From contig NC_084804.1 of NCBI RefSeq assembly GCF_963583255.1, positions 28,399,061 through 28,463,060 on the forward strand: DNA of 64,000 nucleotides, in the 5' to 3' direction. The notes under the pieces are model-generated. The model was not told the DNA's origin and did not search any database. It was given only the letters and a program-made list of their open reading frames with translations. This document shows, one piece after another, positions 22,173 through 33,957 of the stretch. The stretch comes from Pyrus communis (lineage: Eukaryota; Streptophyta; Magnoliopsida; Rosales; Rosaceae). The number at the start of each line of letters is the position of its first letter. Within the stretch, counting starts at the first letter, position 1. The translations under genes and the position numbers were made by a program.

Positions 22173-25100
22173 ATGGCCACTGCCACCTTGCTCCGCTCGA
22201 TGCGCCGACGTGATGTCGCATCGTCTCCTCTCTGCGCCTACCGATCCGTACGTCTCTTTACATTTTCTTAGATTCCTTTTTTAAGTTACCAATTCGATCA
22301 TATCTATGTTTGATCTGTTTTTTGGCTGGAATATTTGAGATTTTCAGCTTCACGTATAATTTCTTGATTTGATGGTGTGTTTGTTTGTTGTAATTCGATA
22401 GAATTGAACGAGTAAAAGATTTAGAATTCAATATCTGATCTTGTGGGGCTTCTGATGTATTATTTTGTCGGTTTGATTGGGTAATGATAGTTACCTATTC
22501 CTAATCTGTTATATACGGCGGTGGCGTATTGTTGTTTTTGTTGTTAATTCAGATTACAATCGTTTGATAGAGCTTTGTGTTTTTTTCTTTTGTCTTGCAT
22601 AAACTACTGCAATTCCCCTGTTGCAGTTTGCCTTTTTATTCTGATTATTGGAGCTAATTGATGAAATGGGTTGGATTAGGAAGCTTAGTTATAAATATAG
22701 ATGATTTGAAGTTCGGTTTAATAGTTCTATATCGCGGTGATTAGTTACGTATATATGTTTTTGCAGTTGAACAGCGCATCTATGTCATCCCATCTTGCTC
22801 AAAAATGGGCAAGCTTGGCAAGACCTTTCAGGTATTTTGGTCATTCCCTAGTTCATTACATTACTAGTCATTTTGTTTTCGTACTTTGGATTTTGTTTCT
22901 AATTGTATCTTTGTAATATGAATAGTTCCAAACCTGCTGGAAATGATGTTATTGGCATTGACTTGGGTACAACCAACTCATGCGTGGCCGTGATGGAAGG
23001 AAAGGTATGGGTTTTTTACAAGTTCCTTTTTAATGTTACTATTTTTTAAACTTTTTGCGCACGTGGTTTATGTCTGATTGTGTGAAATTGTTATAGAACC
23101 CTAAAGTGATTGAGAATTCCGAAGGAGCTCGAACCACACCATCAGTAGTTGCTTTCAACCAGAAAGGAGAACTATTGGTTGGTACTCCAGCAAAACGTCA
23201 AGCTGTTACCAACCCCACAAACACAGTTTTTGGAACGAAGCGTCTGATTGGTAGACGCTTTGAGGATCCCCAAACTCAAAAAGAAATGAAGATGGTTCCA
23301 TACAAGATAGTAAAGGCTCCAAATGGAGATGCTTGGGTTGAAGTCAACGGACAGAAGTACTCCCCAAGCCAAATTGGAGCCTTTGTTCTAACAAAGATGA
23401 AAGAGACTGCGGAGGCTTACCTTGGAAAGAGTGTCTCAAAAGCTGTGATTACAGTTCCAGCTTATTTCAATGATGCACAGAGACAAGCAACCAAGGATGC
23501 TGGCAGAATTGCAGGTCTAGATGTGCAGAGAATCATCAATGAGCCAACTGCTGCTGCACTTTCCTATGGAATGAACAACAAGGAAGGGCTCATAGCAGTG
23601 TTTGATCTTGGTGGGGGAACATTTGATGTATCCATTCTCGAGATATCCAATGGTGTTTTTGAGGTTTGCTACTCCCATTAACTTGAATCTTTTTATTTTC
23701 CTTCATTTTGGACAATATTGTCAACAACTTTGTCTTATCTAGGTGAAAGCAACAAATGGCGACACATTCTTGGGAGGAGAGGATTTTGACAATGCTTTGT
23801 TGGACTTCTTGGTGAGTGAATTCAAGAGGACGGAGGGTATTGATTTGTCAAAGGATAGGCTCGCCTTGCAGAGGCTTAGGGAGGCAGCTGAGAAGGCTAA
23901 GATTGAACTTTCATCAACATCTCAAACTGAGATAAACCTTCCCTTCATCACAGCTGATTCTTCGGGTGCTAAACATCTGAACATCACATTGACTAGATCC
24001 AAATTTGAAAGTCTGGTCAATCACTTGATTGAGAGGACAAAGGCCCCGTGTAAGAACTGTTTGAAGGACGCTAATACATCCATTAAGGATGTGGATGAGG
24101 TTCTGCTTGTTGGAGGGATGACTCGTGTTCCCAAAGTGCAAGAGGTCGTTACAGAAATATTTGGAAAGAGCCCAAGCAAAGGAGTGAACCCTGATGAGGC
24201 TGTTGCTATGGGAGCTGCCATCCAAGGCGGTATCCTTCGTGGTGATGTTAAGGAGTTGCTTCTTTTGGATGTTACTCCTTTATCACTAGGTATTGAAACA
24301 TTAGGTGGAATATTCACCAGGCTGATCAGTCGCAACACGACAATTCCAACCAAGAAGAGTCAGGTCAGTCGTTAGAGCCAGACATATTTCAGATTACATT
24401 GACTAGGTGTGTTGTGTCAAAGGGCAATTTTTGGAGGAAGCATTTTATTTGTTAATATCTTCTAGTTAGAGTTAATTGCATCTTTTCTAATTAGAATTAA
24501 TACGGCTGGATTGGTGTCATGTGTTTTAACCTTGTCTCCGTCGGCCTTAGAGTTTCATCTGACTAAATATTATGGCCAAGTGTTGGATTCTTTCCTTTTG
24601 TTGTGCATCTTGTGTTCCTAATTTGTATTTGTATCATTGCAGGTGTTTTCTACTGCAGCTGACAACCAAACCCAAGTGGGTATCAAGGTGCTACAAGGAG
24701 AGCGTGAGATGGCTTCTGACAACAAGATGCTGGGAGAGTTTGAACTCGTAGGAATTCCTCCAGCACCAAGAGGCCTGCCTCAGATTGAAGTCACCTTTGA
24801 TATTGATGCCAACGGTATTGTCACTGTTTCTGCCAAGGACAAGGCCACCAACAAAGAGCAGCAGATTACTATCCGCTCATCTGGGGGCCTTAGCGATGAG
24901 GAGATTGAAAAGATGGTGAAGGAAGCGGAGCTGCATGCTCAGAAGGATCAGGAGAGGAAAGCATTGATTGACGTCAGAAATAGTGCAGATACAACCATCT
25001 ACAGTATTGAGAAGAGCTTGAACGAGTATCGTGACAAGGTTCCAAGTGAAGTTGCCAAAGAAATTGAGGATGCGGTAGCAGATTTGAGGAAGGCAATGGG

Positions 25101-25269
25101 AGAGGACAATGCCGATGAAATCAAGGCCAAGCTTGAAGCTGCAAACAAAGCTGTTTCTAAGATTGGGGAACACATGTCAAAGGGTTCTGGTGGCGACTCT
25201 TCTTCTGGTGGATCACAGGGTGGAGGAGACCAAGCTCCTGAGGCAGATTACGAAGAAGTGAAGAAGTGA
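22173..25269 (+). CDS. mtHSC70: Mitochondrial heat shock protein 70 (mtHSC70)
   Basis: Matrix Hsp70 chaperone: ATP-driven import motor and protein folding in mitochondria. Exons 22173-22247, 22767-22831, 22926-23004, 23097-23663, 23743-24363 and 24643-25269 have GT-AG introns, keep phase, and give 677 aa, the usual length. Residues 1 to about 52 are Arg/Ser-rich, without acidic residues apart from one Asp, as in a mitochondrial presequence. The ATPase domain has IDLGTTNSC (58-66), [12 protein letters not shown] (221-231), [11 protein letters not shown] (242-252) and [12 protein letters not shown] (384-395). The substrate-binding domain follows from about residue 440, with [10 protein letters not shown] near its start, then a helical lid and a Gly/Ser-rich tail ending in EEVKK, typical of the mitochondrial rather than the cytosolic (EEVD) or ER (HDEL) forms. 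The start is the first ATG after the CT-rich leader and gives the targeting peptide. An AATAAA lies 290 bp past the stop. All signature motifs are intact. Confidence 0.96.
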
Positions 25270-25559
25270 GGTGGCTGAAGCTGGTAACTCGGCATTTTGC
25301 TTACGAGTGGTTTCTGATTCACTGTCGAGGAAGTAGTTCCTGAATTTTTACGGGCTCGTAAGACGTCATCATTTATGTGGGTTTTTTGTATCTAATTGCT
25401 GGGAGTTTTAAAATGTATTAGGATAGCCATAATCTAGTTTGCCCGTAAGTAGGCTTATTAATTGAGATTTTCTTGTAGTCGGTGACTCAGTGGGCGGTTT
25501 TTTCTTCTGGCAAGTTATGCCTGGTTTTGTCCGGACTTATCACTGTTCATTGTATTTTG

Positions 25560-25565
25560 AATAAA
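25560..25565 (+). terminator. Candidate polyadenylation signal of mtHSC70
   Basis: AATAAA about 290 bp after the TGA stop and 86 bp before the LINE-like insertion, so the insertion probably lies beyond the original transcript end. Confidence 0.45.
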
Positions 25566-25651
25566 GAAATAGATTCAGAATGCTTGCTCGGTCTGTTTAA
25601 GGGTTATCTGCATAGGATGTGTTCTATCAGTGTCAATAACAGCTTATATTT

Positions 25652-26633
25652 AATATCGTTCTTAGGTTGGATTGTTGTCAAAGACGAATTTGAATCATAT
25701 TATTGATATTTTATTGAGAGGTTTCGCTCACGCTTCCACCCTGTAATATTGTTTGTGAAGCTAATTAGTAGAAGTCTACTCTCCCCGTTTGTGAGAGGTT
25801 TACCCTCCTCTGGGGTTTGTCTCCGGTTGTGAGAATTTTAACAGCTTCAGTTTGTCACCCCGTCTTCCGTCTCGTCCTCTCCCTTCTTCAGTTTCTCTCT
25901 CCAATTACCGTTTTGACAGTCGGCTGCCTGGGACTCCTCTTTTTACTTTCTGCGTTCTTTTTCACACCCGAGTCCTTCCATTTTTCCATCACGAACCTCC
26001 AGATCAGTCCATGTCAATTGTTTTCTTTCCCACCCTTGTCCCTTAACCAAAAATTACATCTTACAGCTTTGGACAATCTCGATCAATGAAACTTGAGATT
26101 TGATTTGGCTGTGGATATACTTTGCCATTTTTGGGTTGATTTGGCTGTGCCTTGGCCTTTGCGGATCCACTTTGAATTTGGTGGCTCCACGGCGGCTATT
26201 TTGGTGGTTCTTGGCCAGGCTTCAGTCTCTTCCTTAGTGCTCGGATTTCAGGCGACAGCGTTAGTGGGGAGAGCACAAGTTCCCAGGGTTCTTTGTGTTT
26301 TGTTTTTTCAGTTGTGGGCTCCAGTTTTTGTATTACGAGAGATTTTTCAATTAAACCGGTATACATGATAGTACACCACATGTCATTATACAAATGGTGG
26401 CATATGTATGTTAAAAAGTTAATAATTTAAAAAATAAAATTTCTCACTATTTATATAAAAACACGTGATGTATCACCCGTATTTCAGCCATGATAAAAAA
26501 TTTCTCATGTATTAGGTTCTGACTTTTGTTTGTAAGGATTCATTCTTATGCCTTGTGCTTGCATTTGTACTTAGGCCTCGTTTTTTGCAATCTTGCTTTG
26601 TTGGTAATGAATTTACATGTGCCCAACAAAAAA
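25652..26633 (+). mobile_element. LINE-like non-autonomous retroelement, copy 1, 17-bp TSD
   Basis: AATAACAGCTTATATTT occurs at 25635-25651 and again at 26634-26650. Between them the sequence ends with TTTGTTGGTAATGAA...CCAACAAAAAAAA, a typical plant LINE 3' end with a short A tail. The body shares GGTTGTGAGA...TTTTAACAGCTTCAGTTT and a C/T-rich 5' section with 51332-52418. No RT or endonuclease frame is present, so it must have been moved by another element's machinery. A small MITE-like stretch at 26355-26505 may be a later insertion. Confidence 0.82.
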
Positions 26634-26739
26634 AATAACAGCTTATATTTTAGAAAAAAATTCGAGATGTGAGCTTTATGTGATAACAAGTTATGGTATT
26701 CATTGGGGGTATGACTCTAAACACCCACCAATGTTTTAA

Positions 26740-27718
26740 GGGGGCGTTTGATGCGCCGGACTATCTCGGACTGGATTAGCTTCAAGGACTAAGCTGGACT
26801 GGCTTAGACTAGACTAAACTGGACTAACTTAGTGAAGCGTTTGGTGCAGTATTGGACTAAGAAGCTGGATAATAACAATTTCTAATATTATTTTATTTAA
26901 TATATAAATTATTAATATTTTATTATGATCTTATCTTTTTCTCCATCTTTTCCTACCATTTCCATCCCACTCTTTTCCTCTTCTTTCATCGTCCCACCTT
27001 CTTCCTCTTTTTTTCCTCTCAGACCTTTCAATTCATGTCTCTTTCTCATTCCTGGTCAAACTCCTTATTGATTCCAGTCTCTATTTCTCTGTCCTACCTC
27101 CCTCTCTAGCTATGCATTGTTCGAACGGAACCTCACGGCTCCAATTTTCCCGACGAGTTGCAGGTTTCCCGATGTGTTTTTTGGCCAACCCTCATTAAAT
27201 TGGATGAAGTTAGCACCACCAAAAAATTCATCACCATCCCTGGACCGAGATCTTAGCTTTGCATGCTCGAATTTGTCATGGATTTGAAGAAGCCCAAACA
27301 GGCCGAGACTTCCAAGCCATTTTCCAGCCACATTCGACCACATTTTGGCCTCGATTCAAGTAAAATCGTAATCTTGTCACTCCCAGCTTCAATTTGGTAT
27401 ATTTTATATGAAAGTTGGTTGTGAAATGGATCTGAAAGAGAGTCGGGAAGTTAATGATTGATCTAGGTGACCGACGATGACGAGGAGTCTGTCGGGAGTG
27501 GTCGTTGAGCATGACAAGGATGAGAAATAGAGGATAATCTTAGCTAGTCTCATGGTTATTGGGGGGTCTCACTAAGACCTCTTAGTGAAGGGTTTTGTCC
27601 ATGCTAGTCCCCTTTAGTCTCATTAATGTTAGTCCCAGAATGGAACAAACACAGTATTGGACTAATAGCTAGTCCAATCCAGTCCAGTCCGAGTTAGTGA
27701 GGGCAAACAAACGCCCCC
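26740..27718. mobile_element. PIF/Harbinger-type non-autonomous DNA transposon
   Basis: Inverted ends GGGGGCGTTTG / CAAACGCCCCC are flanked by TAA on both sides (26737-26739 and 27719-27721), the 3-bp TSD class of PIF/Harbinger. The outer ~80 bp on each side are rich in GGACTGGA/TCCAGTCC-like motifs and mostly complementary. No transposase frame is seen in the 979 bp; the interior C/T-rich block yields only short chance frames. Confidence 0.85.
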
Positions 27719-27721
27719 TAA

Positions 27722-28152
27722 AAGGCTATGATTAGGCAGTTGGTCATCATCGTGATTAATTATTATGCTTCTAAAAAATAACAACGAGCATCTAGATTAG
27801 TCTAGGTGCCTGCCTAGCCTCATAAACTAGTTGGACATATGTTGGTGGTGGTTTAGTGACATTTTTTGTGTTATTATTTTCATTTAAGGAATGGCTTAGA
27901 GTCGCCACTCTCAATTTGCATTTTGCATTTTTTATGTTTTCAATAAATTGTAAAAGACTTGGATACTTTGATTAACATTTAATATACGCTTGTTCTCCAT
28001 TTTTCAGTATGTACTAATATTTAGTAATTTATATATCTTTTTATTTTGTAATTTGTGTTTTTTCGAATGTAATTATATATATTTTTAAGTATAAGTCTAC
28101 TAAAAGGAAAAAAAAAATCACCTAGCCTTGCCTAGTTCCAAAGGGCTTGGCA
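27722..28152. repeat. Dispersed CCTAG-rich repeat, left part; site of a Gypsy insertion
   Basis: Stretches such as GTCTAGGTGCCTGCCTAGCC (27814) and CACCTAGCCTTGCCTAG (28120) resemble a very common plant repeat built on GCCTAGGCG words. The right part may continue at 32947-33010 (CCGTCTAGGGTCTAACGC). No coding frame. Confidence 0.35.
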
Positions 28153-29764
28153 TGTGACAACCCTTCCCTAATTTTACATTTTTATAAATTTTTAATGAGT
28201 GAATTCACGAAAATGCCCCTAGAGGCGAGGGTGTCGATTTTCGTTGACCAGTGTATTGGGAGATGTAGGAAACATTCTTTAAGCGCTTCCTTGTAGTGCT
28301 CGTCACTACAAACACGTGAGTATAAACGGAATGTAATTTGGAGCTTTAGCGAAGGAGTTATTAACGTTTAAAGTTGGGGGCATTTTAGTAAATTTAACCT
28401 TCCCTCTAAAAGGCTCCAGATTTTCTGGAGCAATCTGATTGAGCCACGTAGACGATTGTGATGAAGAGTGGAGAAGAGGAAGGGAGAAAGGGACGGTTGA
28501 GATGAGGAAGAAAAGAGAGATAGGGGAAGGGATTGCCCAATCAAGAAAAGAGAACAGGGAGAGAAATGAGGAGGATGGATCAATTAGAATGGGGAAATGA
28601 GGGAAAGTAGAGAGAAAGAGGAATTGGCCAAACACGTCTCCCTTCAACCCGCGATCAAACCCGGCGGAATCCATGATTCCCGATGCCTTTCACAACAATT
28701 TTTATGGTGAATTGAAGTTGCTCTCCCCTTGGAATTGACCTAGCATCCTATCCTTTCCCATTTCCGCTCAAAAACCAACGGAAATTGGCCTGGAAATTAT
28801 GAAGACCGCACAGTGGGTGCGACAGGTCTCATGGCGGTGATCTACCATTCCTGAAGCAAACTCCATCAACCACCACCCCTATTAGACTCTCTTTGAGCCT
28901 AGAAACAAACCCCAAATAACCCTGGAGGCAGTGGAGCACCGGAAAAGTCAAATTAAAGGCCACCATTTTTAGGGTTTCCAGCGGGTTCAAGACGAATTAG
29001 AGCTTTTTCTAGCCAAATTGGCCTTAGCCACATATATAAAACTTTCTCTACTCATTAAGATCTTCATTTCTGTCAAATTTGGTAATTTTTGGAAATAGTT
29101 GATTTTTCCGGCAAGGCCGCGTGCGGCGGCGCATGGACCGAGATCCCACCTAACCATTCTAGGCTAATTTGATGCCCCAATTCCATAATTGACATCCATT
29201 TAGTGAAATCTTAATGTTTTAATATAGTTTTGTAGTGGACCGCCTTGTTGGCCACCACTTGGTTATTATATGAATGGATGATCTGACTGTTGGATCAGCA
29301 CCAAACTTTAATACGTGATAGTACATATTATTTGTGGACATTATGAAGTTACGAATTGGGAATCCGATGTACGGATCTTCCCGAATTGAATTTCTAAAGT
29401 TTGTAAAATCCAACGTTGACCACCACTTGAATTTGCGATTGGCGAAGATCCAACCATTGGATCGTAAAGAAGTTTTAGTATGTTGTTCTAAAAGCGTAGT
29501 GTGGACATTGGGAAGTTACTGATCATAAATCCATGGGCAGATGTTCCAGATTGACTTATGTAAGGTTGTGGACCTTACCTTCGATAAAGACTTGACTTTT
29601 GGACAATATGCTAGGAATTGATCTTAAATATTAAAATCAGTATTATTAGAGACTATGTAGGGCTAAGTGGGCCTATATTGATTAGTGAATTGTCCCAGAT
29701 AACATATACATTGGTTGACTTTTAGGGTTAACCGTTGACTTTTTGTAAAACTTGACGGGGACCC

Positions 29765-31629
29765 TGTTGGAAGTATGCCCACAAAGCCACTCATTTGATG
29801 TAATAGCTTTTTGGAATACTTATTGTGTTAAACTTTTATATGTTTAATAGAGGGCAAAACTTATTGTTAATCACTATTTATAGTATCTTGTGTTTAAGCA
29901 ATAAGGGAATCCAAGGAATGTATTTGATCTAAGAGACAAGTGATTTAAGTTAGTTAAATTAACGAGACCTTTCTCTTATGTTCATTCCTAAAACGTTCCT
30001 AGCCATAGGATTGCCAATTGGGCATTGACAATCCGCTAAGGTTAGTATGTGTTATGTCGACTCAAGCGTGAGTATGAACTAGTCTCAAGTCATTTGGTGT
30101 TGGACACTAAGGCAAACACATAGGTGCTCGAAAGAGTAATCGAGTACACTGAACAACGATCAAACGAGAGTTCGAACATACATGTCATGTGAGAACTCAA
30201 TAGTTGCAATATGCAAAGTAGTCCTTTGACCTGAGGCATCATTGATGTCTAATGGTTAGGTTCTTGATCTTTGATTATGTCAACGGCATTCCATTGGAGT
30301 GTCCACGGCATTGTTGGGGTCAAGCTATCTAGTCATGTAGGCATATGAATGCACAACAAGGGATCTCTAACCTTCCATGGTGGAAGGAGAATACTCTAAG
30401 ATATGATTCGAGAGTCTTTGGCCAAAGCATATGAATATGACTAAGGAAGGTTGTTCCAAATCTTATTCAATTGAATCATATAGAGAAATATCACATTGGA
30501 TAGTAGACATGAAACAAACTATCACTTAAACAATGTGATTAAGAGTATTGTATTAGAGAAGGACCGTATTGCATTGTAGTTGTAACTGGATAGGTTCTCC
30601 AACCACTTCTACTTAGCTTGGGTAACCATGACATGCTGCTAGGCGTCACCCATGGTTTGTGGAAGCCCTAAAGATTAGCAAACACTAATTTTAAGGGAGA
30701 ATTGAAATGTGGTTTCAATTCACAATCGATCGTTAAGAGTAACATCGCCCACTACCTCGCTAATTGGAACCTAATGGATCGTACACCGAGTAAGGATATA
30801 AGTGAAGAAATTATATGAAATGGATAAGCAATTAAATGGTTTAATTGAAGAATGGTCAAGATTAATTAAATAGTTAATTAATTATACGAAACGTTCGTAT
30901 TGGGCGTTTAAGTTAGTTTTGGGCTTCGGGGCACAAAAACGTTTTGGTCCACAAGGCCCATTATGTTTAAGTTGTATGACAACTAAAACAAAATGGGCAA
31001 TTAAGCCCAATAACAAATGGAGCCCGGCCATATCAAGGGTAGTGAGAATTTTTGCTTAATTGCAAGTTTGCCACTAACCTAAGAGATGAAGTATAAAGTC
31101 ATCTTTATAGCTTTGTTTCTAATAAGGGTTTTCTAATTGAATTTGGGTGAAACTTATTCTCTCATTTTCTACATAGAGGCCGGCCACTTAGGGGAGGAAC
31201 ATCTAGCAATCTTCTTCTTCCCTAAGTCATCCATTTCATCTTCACACGACATCTTTGGTGTGGAGACTTAGAGACACCAAACCTTTGGTGTTTTTGGAGA
31301 ACAAATCCTCAAATCCTCAAAGAAGAAAAGGAGCACTAAAAGGGAGGAAATCACAAGGAAGATCCAAGGAGCAAGGAGGTGACTTGAAGGCCCTCCACTT
31401 GGGTGAATCCCTACTGTAATCAAGGATGAGCTTCAAGGGTAAAAAATCTCTAAATTCTTATTCTCTTTAATATTGTTAAAGAGTCTTATGGTTCACCATA
31501 TACTAGGCTTTGAAAGTCATGGGTTTTATGAATTGTTTTTGAATGCATGCCTACTTTAAAGTGTTATTAGTATGCCTATGTATTCAAATGTTCTTACATG
31601 TTCTTAGCTAGGACAAAATTTTTCCTTCA
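29765..31629 (+). mobile_element. Copia-type solo LTR nested in the Gypsy LTR
   Basis: It starts TGTTGGAAGTATGCCC, ends TTTTTCCTTCA, and has the perfect 5-bp duplication GACCC at 29760-29764 and 31630-31634. TGTTGGAAnTATGCCC is a start common to LTRs of several plant Copia families. It encodes no protein domain. At 1865 bp it would be a long but possible LTR. Confidence 0.78.
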
Positions 31630-31862
31630 GACCCTTCTTAGCGTATTTTGATGCGTTGATTCCGAATCCGCCGTCCGTTTTCTGAAATTCTACCATTTTA
31701 GGATAGTACTTTTATTAGTAGTACTTTGTACGAAAACACGTAATTTCATTAGCACGTTATATTTACCTAAATGGTTTCATTTCTAGGCAAAATGCATTGC
31801 AAGGACTTTCAATGCTAGAAGGCGGGTTCAACTCAGTGACATGATCTGTGAGTAGGTCTTTT

Positions 31863-31865
<3 letters not shown>

Positions 31866-31904
<39 letters not shown>
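31866..31904. repeat. (TA)n microsatellite
   Basis: About 19 TA units inside the Gypsy solo LTR, downstream of the nested Copia LTR. Confidence 0.95.
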
Positions 31905-31908
<4 letters not shown>

Positions 31909-32951
31909 TAGTTTCCATATATACAAGCATTAATAAATTCTTTATGCAGTTACCATGATTAAATTAATGTTTATAAGAAATACCTTATTGTTGGGAAATG
32001 ATGAAATAATCCTACGGGATGCACAGGTAAGCTTACTATAAGGAGATGCCTTGATTATATTTATGGTCATGAATAGTACGATATTGATTAGAATTGATGA
32101 ATGGATGTGGCATGACTATATTGATGTTATCTGCTCATCGTTTGTTGCACTGGTGTTGGTACTCGCCCGGGCCAGGGCCAGTCTTTCACGTGTATGTGCA
32201 CATCGCACCATACACTCACTCTGGATCCATTATAGGTGTCAATCCAGTTGTACAAGTTGCCATAGGCAACTCCGACTCGTATATGTTGCGCATAGTGCCA
32301 GTCTTCACATGATTGTAGTACTATAGTGTATATTATTATTACACCTAGTCCTGTTCATGTCAGAATACCTCTGCATGAACTTGTGTGTCAACATGTGTCG
32401 ATGAGCACCCAATATGATATGTTGCTTATGTGACATTTTGTGATTATGGATGTCATGCCCTTATTTACGAGATATTGTGCCGTAATGAATTCTTGAGATT
32501 TTGCAGGCTATGGTAAGTATTTTCTTATTATACGTAGTATGTATATTTTGGAAACTATACTGGTTTTACAGCGAAAGGTTATTATGTTTTCGAAAAGGTT
32601 TTTACAAATATTTGTTTCTAGGCCCACTCACCCTTGTTTTTCGCCCCTCCAGGTTTTATTGCTGAGCTTACATGTCGACGAGGATTCTTGGCAAATCTTG
32701 GTGTAGACGATTACCTTCGATGGTATAATTCTCACCCTATCTTACTGTACTGTACTTATGCTCTGACATCACGTGTGAAATGAGTTCATTCCCGCTCATC
32801 GCGCACTCTATTACTTAGGTACTTTTAGGTTTAGGTTTATACACATTTTCCACATAACTACACTTTATGGCTTCGACACCTTCTTGGTGTCGGCCATCAC
32901 AGCTCGATTCAGAGTCCAAATGGACATTTCGGATTGAGGTGTGTCATGGCC

Positions 32952-33957
32952 TCTACTCAGCATCCGTCTAGGGTCTAACGCTTTTAGAATTTTGGCATTT
33001 GCTATTCATGCGAGAATGAAGGAGAAGGATTTCAGCCAAATGAATCACTTTCTTTCTCTTTTAAGTACTTGCAGAAGAATTTTGTTACGAGATTTGAATG
33101 TTGCTGATAAAACTTGCCTTGAAGGTATCCTATCTCAATATATACCCACGTTTTATTTTATTTATCTATCATTATTGAAATTTCAACCCAATTTATTGAA
33201 ATTTCTCTTTACACCCAACTAATTAAGTCAATTAATTATTTAAAAAAAAAAAAAAAAAAAACACAAATGTCAAACACAAAGGTTTTCTTCAAGGTGAAGT
33301 AATCACATATGGATTGTTGGATTTTCAACATAACAAAAAATAAAAATAAAATACCAAATAATTCTAAAAAAAATTCAAATGTTTTTAACAACATATTTAA
33401 AACTAAACGCACTTAAGAAACTTAAAAAGTTCAACCATCTTCTTCATTTGCCTTTATCTTTAATTAATTATGCTTCTTTGTAATGTTGTGTTTTATTTTG
33501 TAATTAAAATTAAATTATCGGAATTTAACACGGAGTTTTATTCTCAAAATATAAATATTAAGTACGCAAATGGCTCTTTACTACAGTAATAGAAATGAGT
33601 TAAGCCTTTGTATAACAACATGAGTTTAAATTCCGTCCGTAATTAAACTAATAATATTTATCGTTTGACAAAAAAAAAAAAGAACAATTTTATTGTTTTT
33701 GCCCTCCAATTGCCATTGCCCCACGTAACATGTCAGCCGTCAAGATCTATCGTGTGGCTCTTCTTAAAAACGCATCTTGCCCCACAAAAATGACCTTCGT
33801 ACTATAGAAGCAGCGCCTCTTCTGTCCAACCTAAACCCCCCCAAACCTAAACCCTTCTTCTTCTTTGGTTCTTCCCTTCCCATCAGCCTCTTTCTTTCAT
33901 TCTCCCATTGCCTCCCATATTTCCACAATCCTAAGCTCCGATTGAATTTTGATTCAT
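32952..33957 (+). promoter_or_regulatory. POL5 upstream region
   Basis: The first ~180 bp contain an open stretch (AFRILAFAIHARMKEKDFSQ, from 32968) ending at a GTATCC donor-like site near 33125; I do not recognise it. AT-rich DNA with an A tract (33242-33261) follows. The last 250 bp are less AT-rich. Two AACCTAAACCC words (33828-33838 and 33844-33854), overlapping the telomere-repeat motif, lie in the presumed leader, a pattern common for plant ribosome-biogenesis genes. Confidence 0.5.

Larger units (their letters stand above)
28153..32946 (+). mobile_element. Gypsy (Tekay/Del-like) solo LTR, forward, carrying a Copia-type LTR
   Basis: It begins TGTGACAACCCTTCCC and ends GGATTGAGGTGTGTCA. 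Flanks TGGCA (28148-28152) and TGGCC (32947-32951) match in 4 of 5 bases. The part before 29760 aligns with 17900-19220. Removing the nested 29765-31629 element and its TSD leaves about 2.9 kb. No internal domain of a Gypsy element is present, so it is a solo LTR. A GTTGCC/GGCAAC hairpin followed by TCCGACT lies at 32256-32277, as in the 55140 LTR. Confidence 0.78.
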
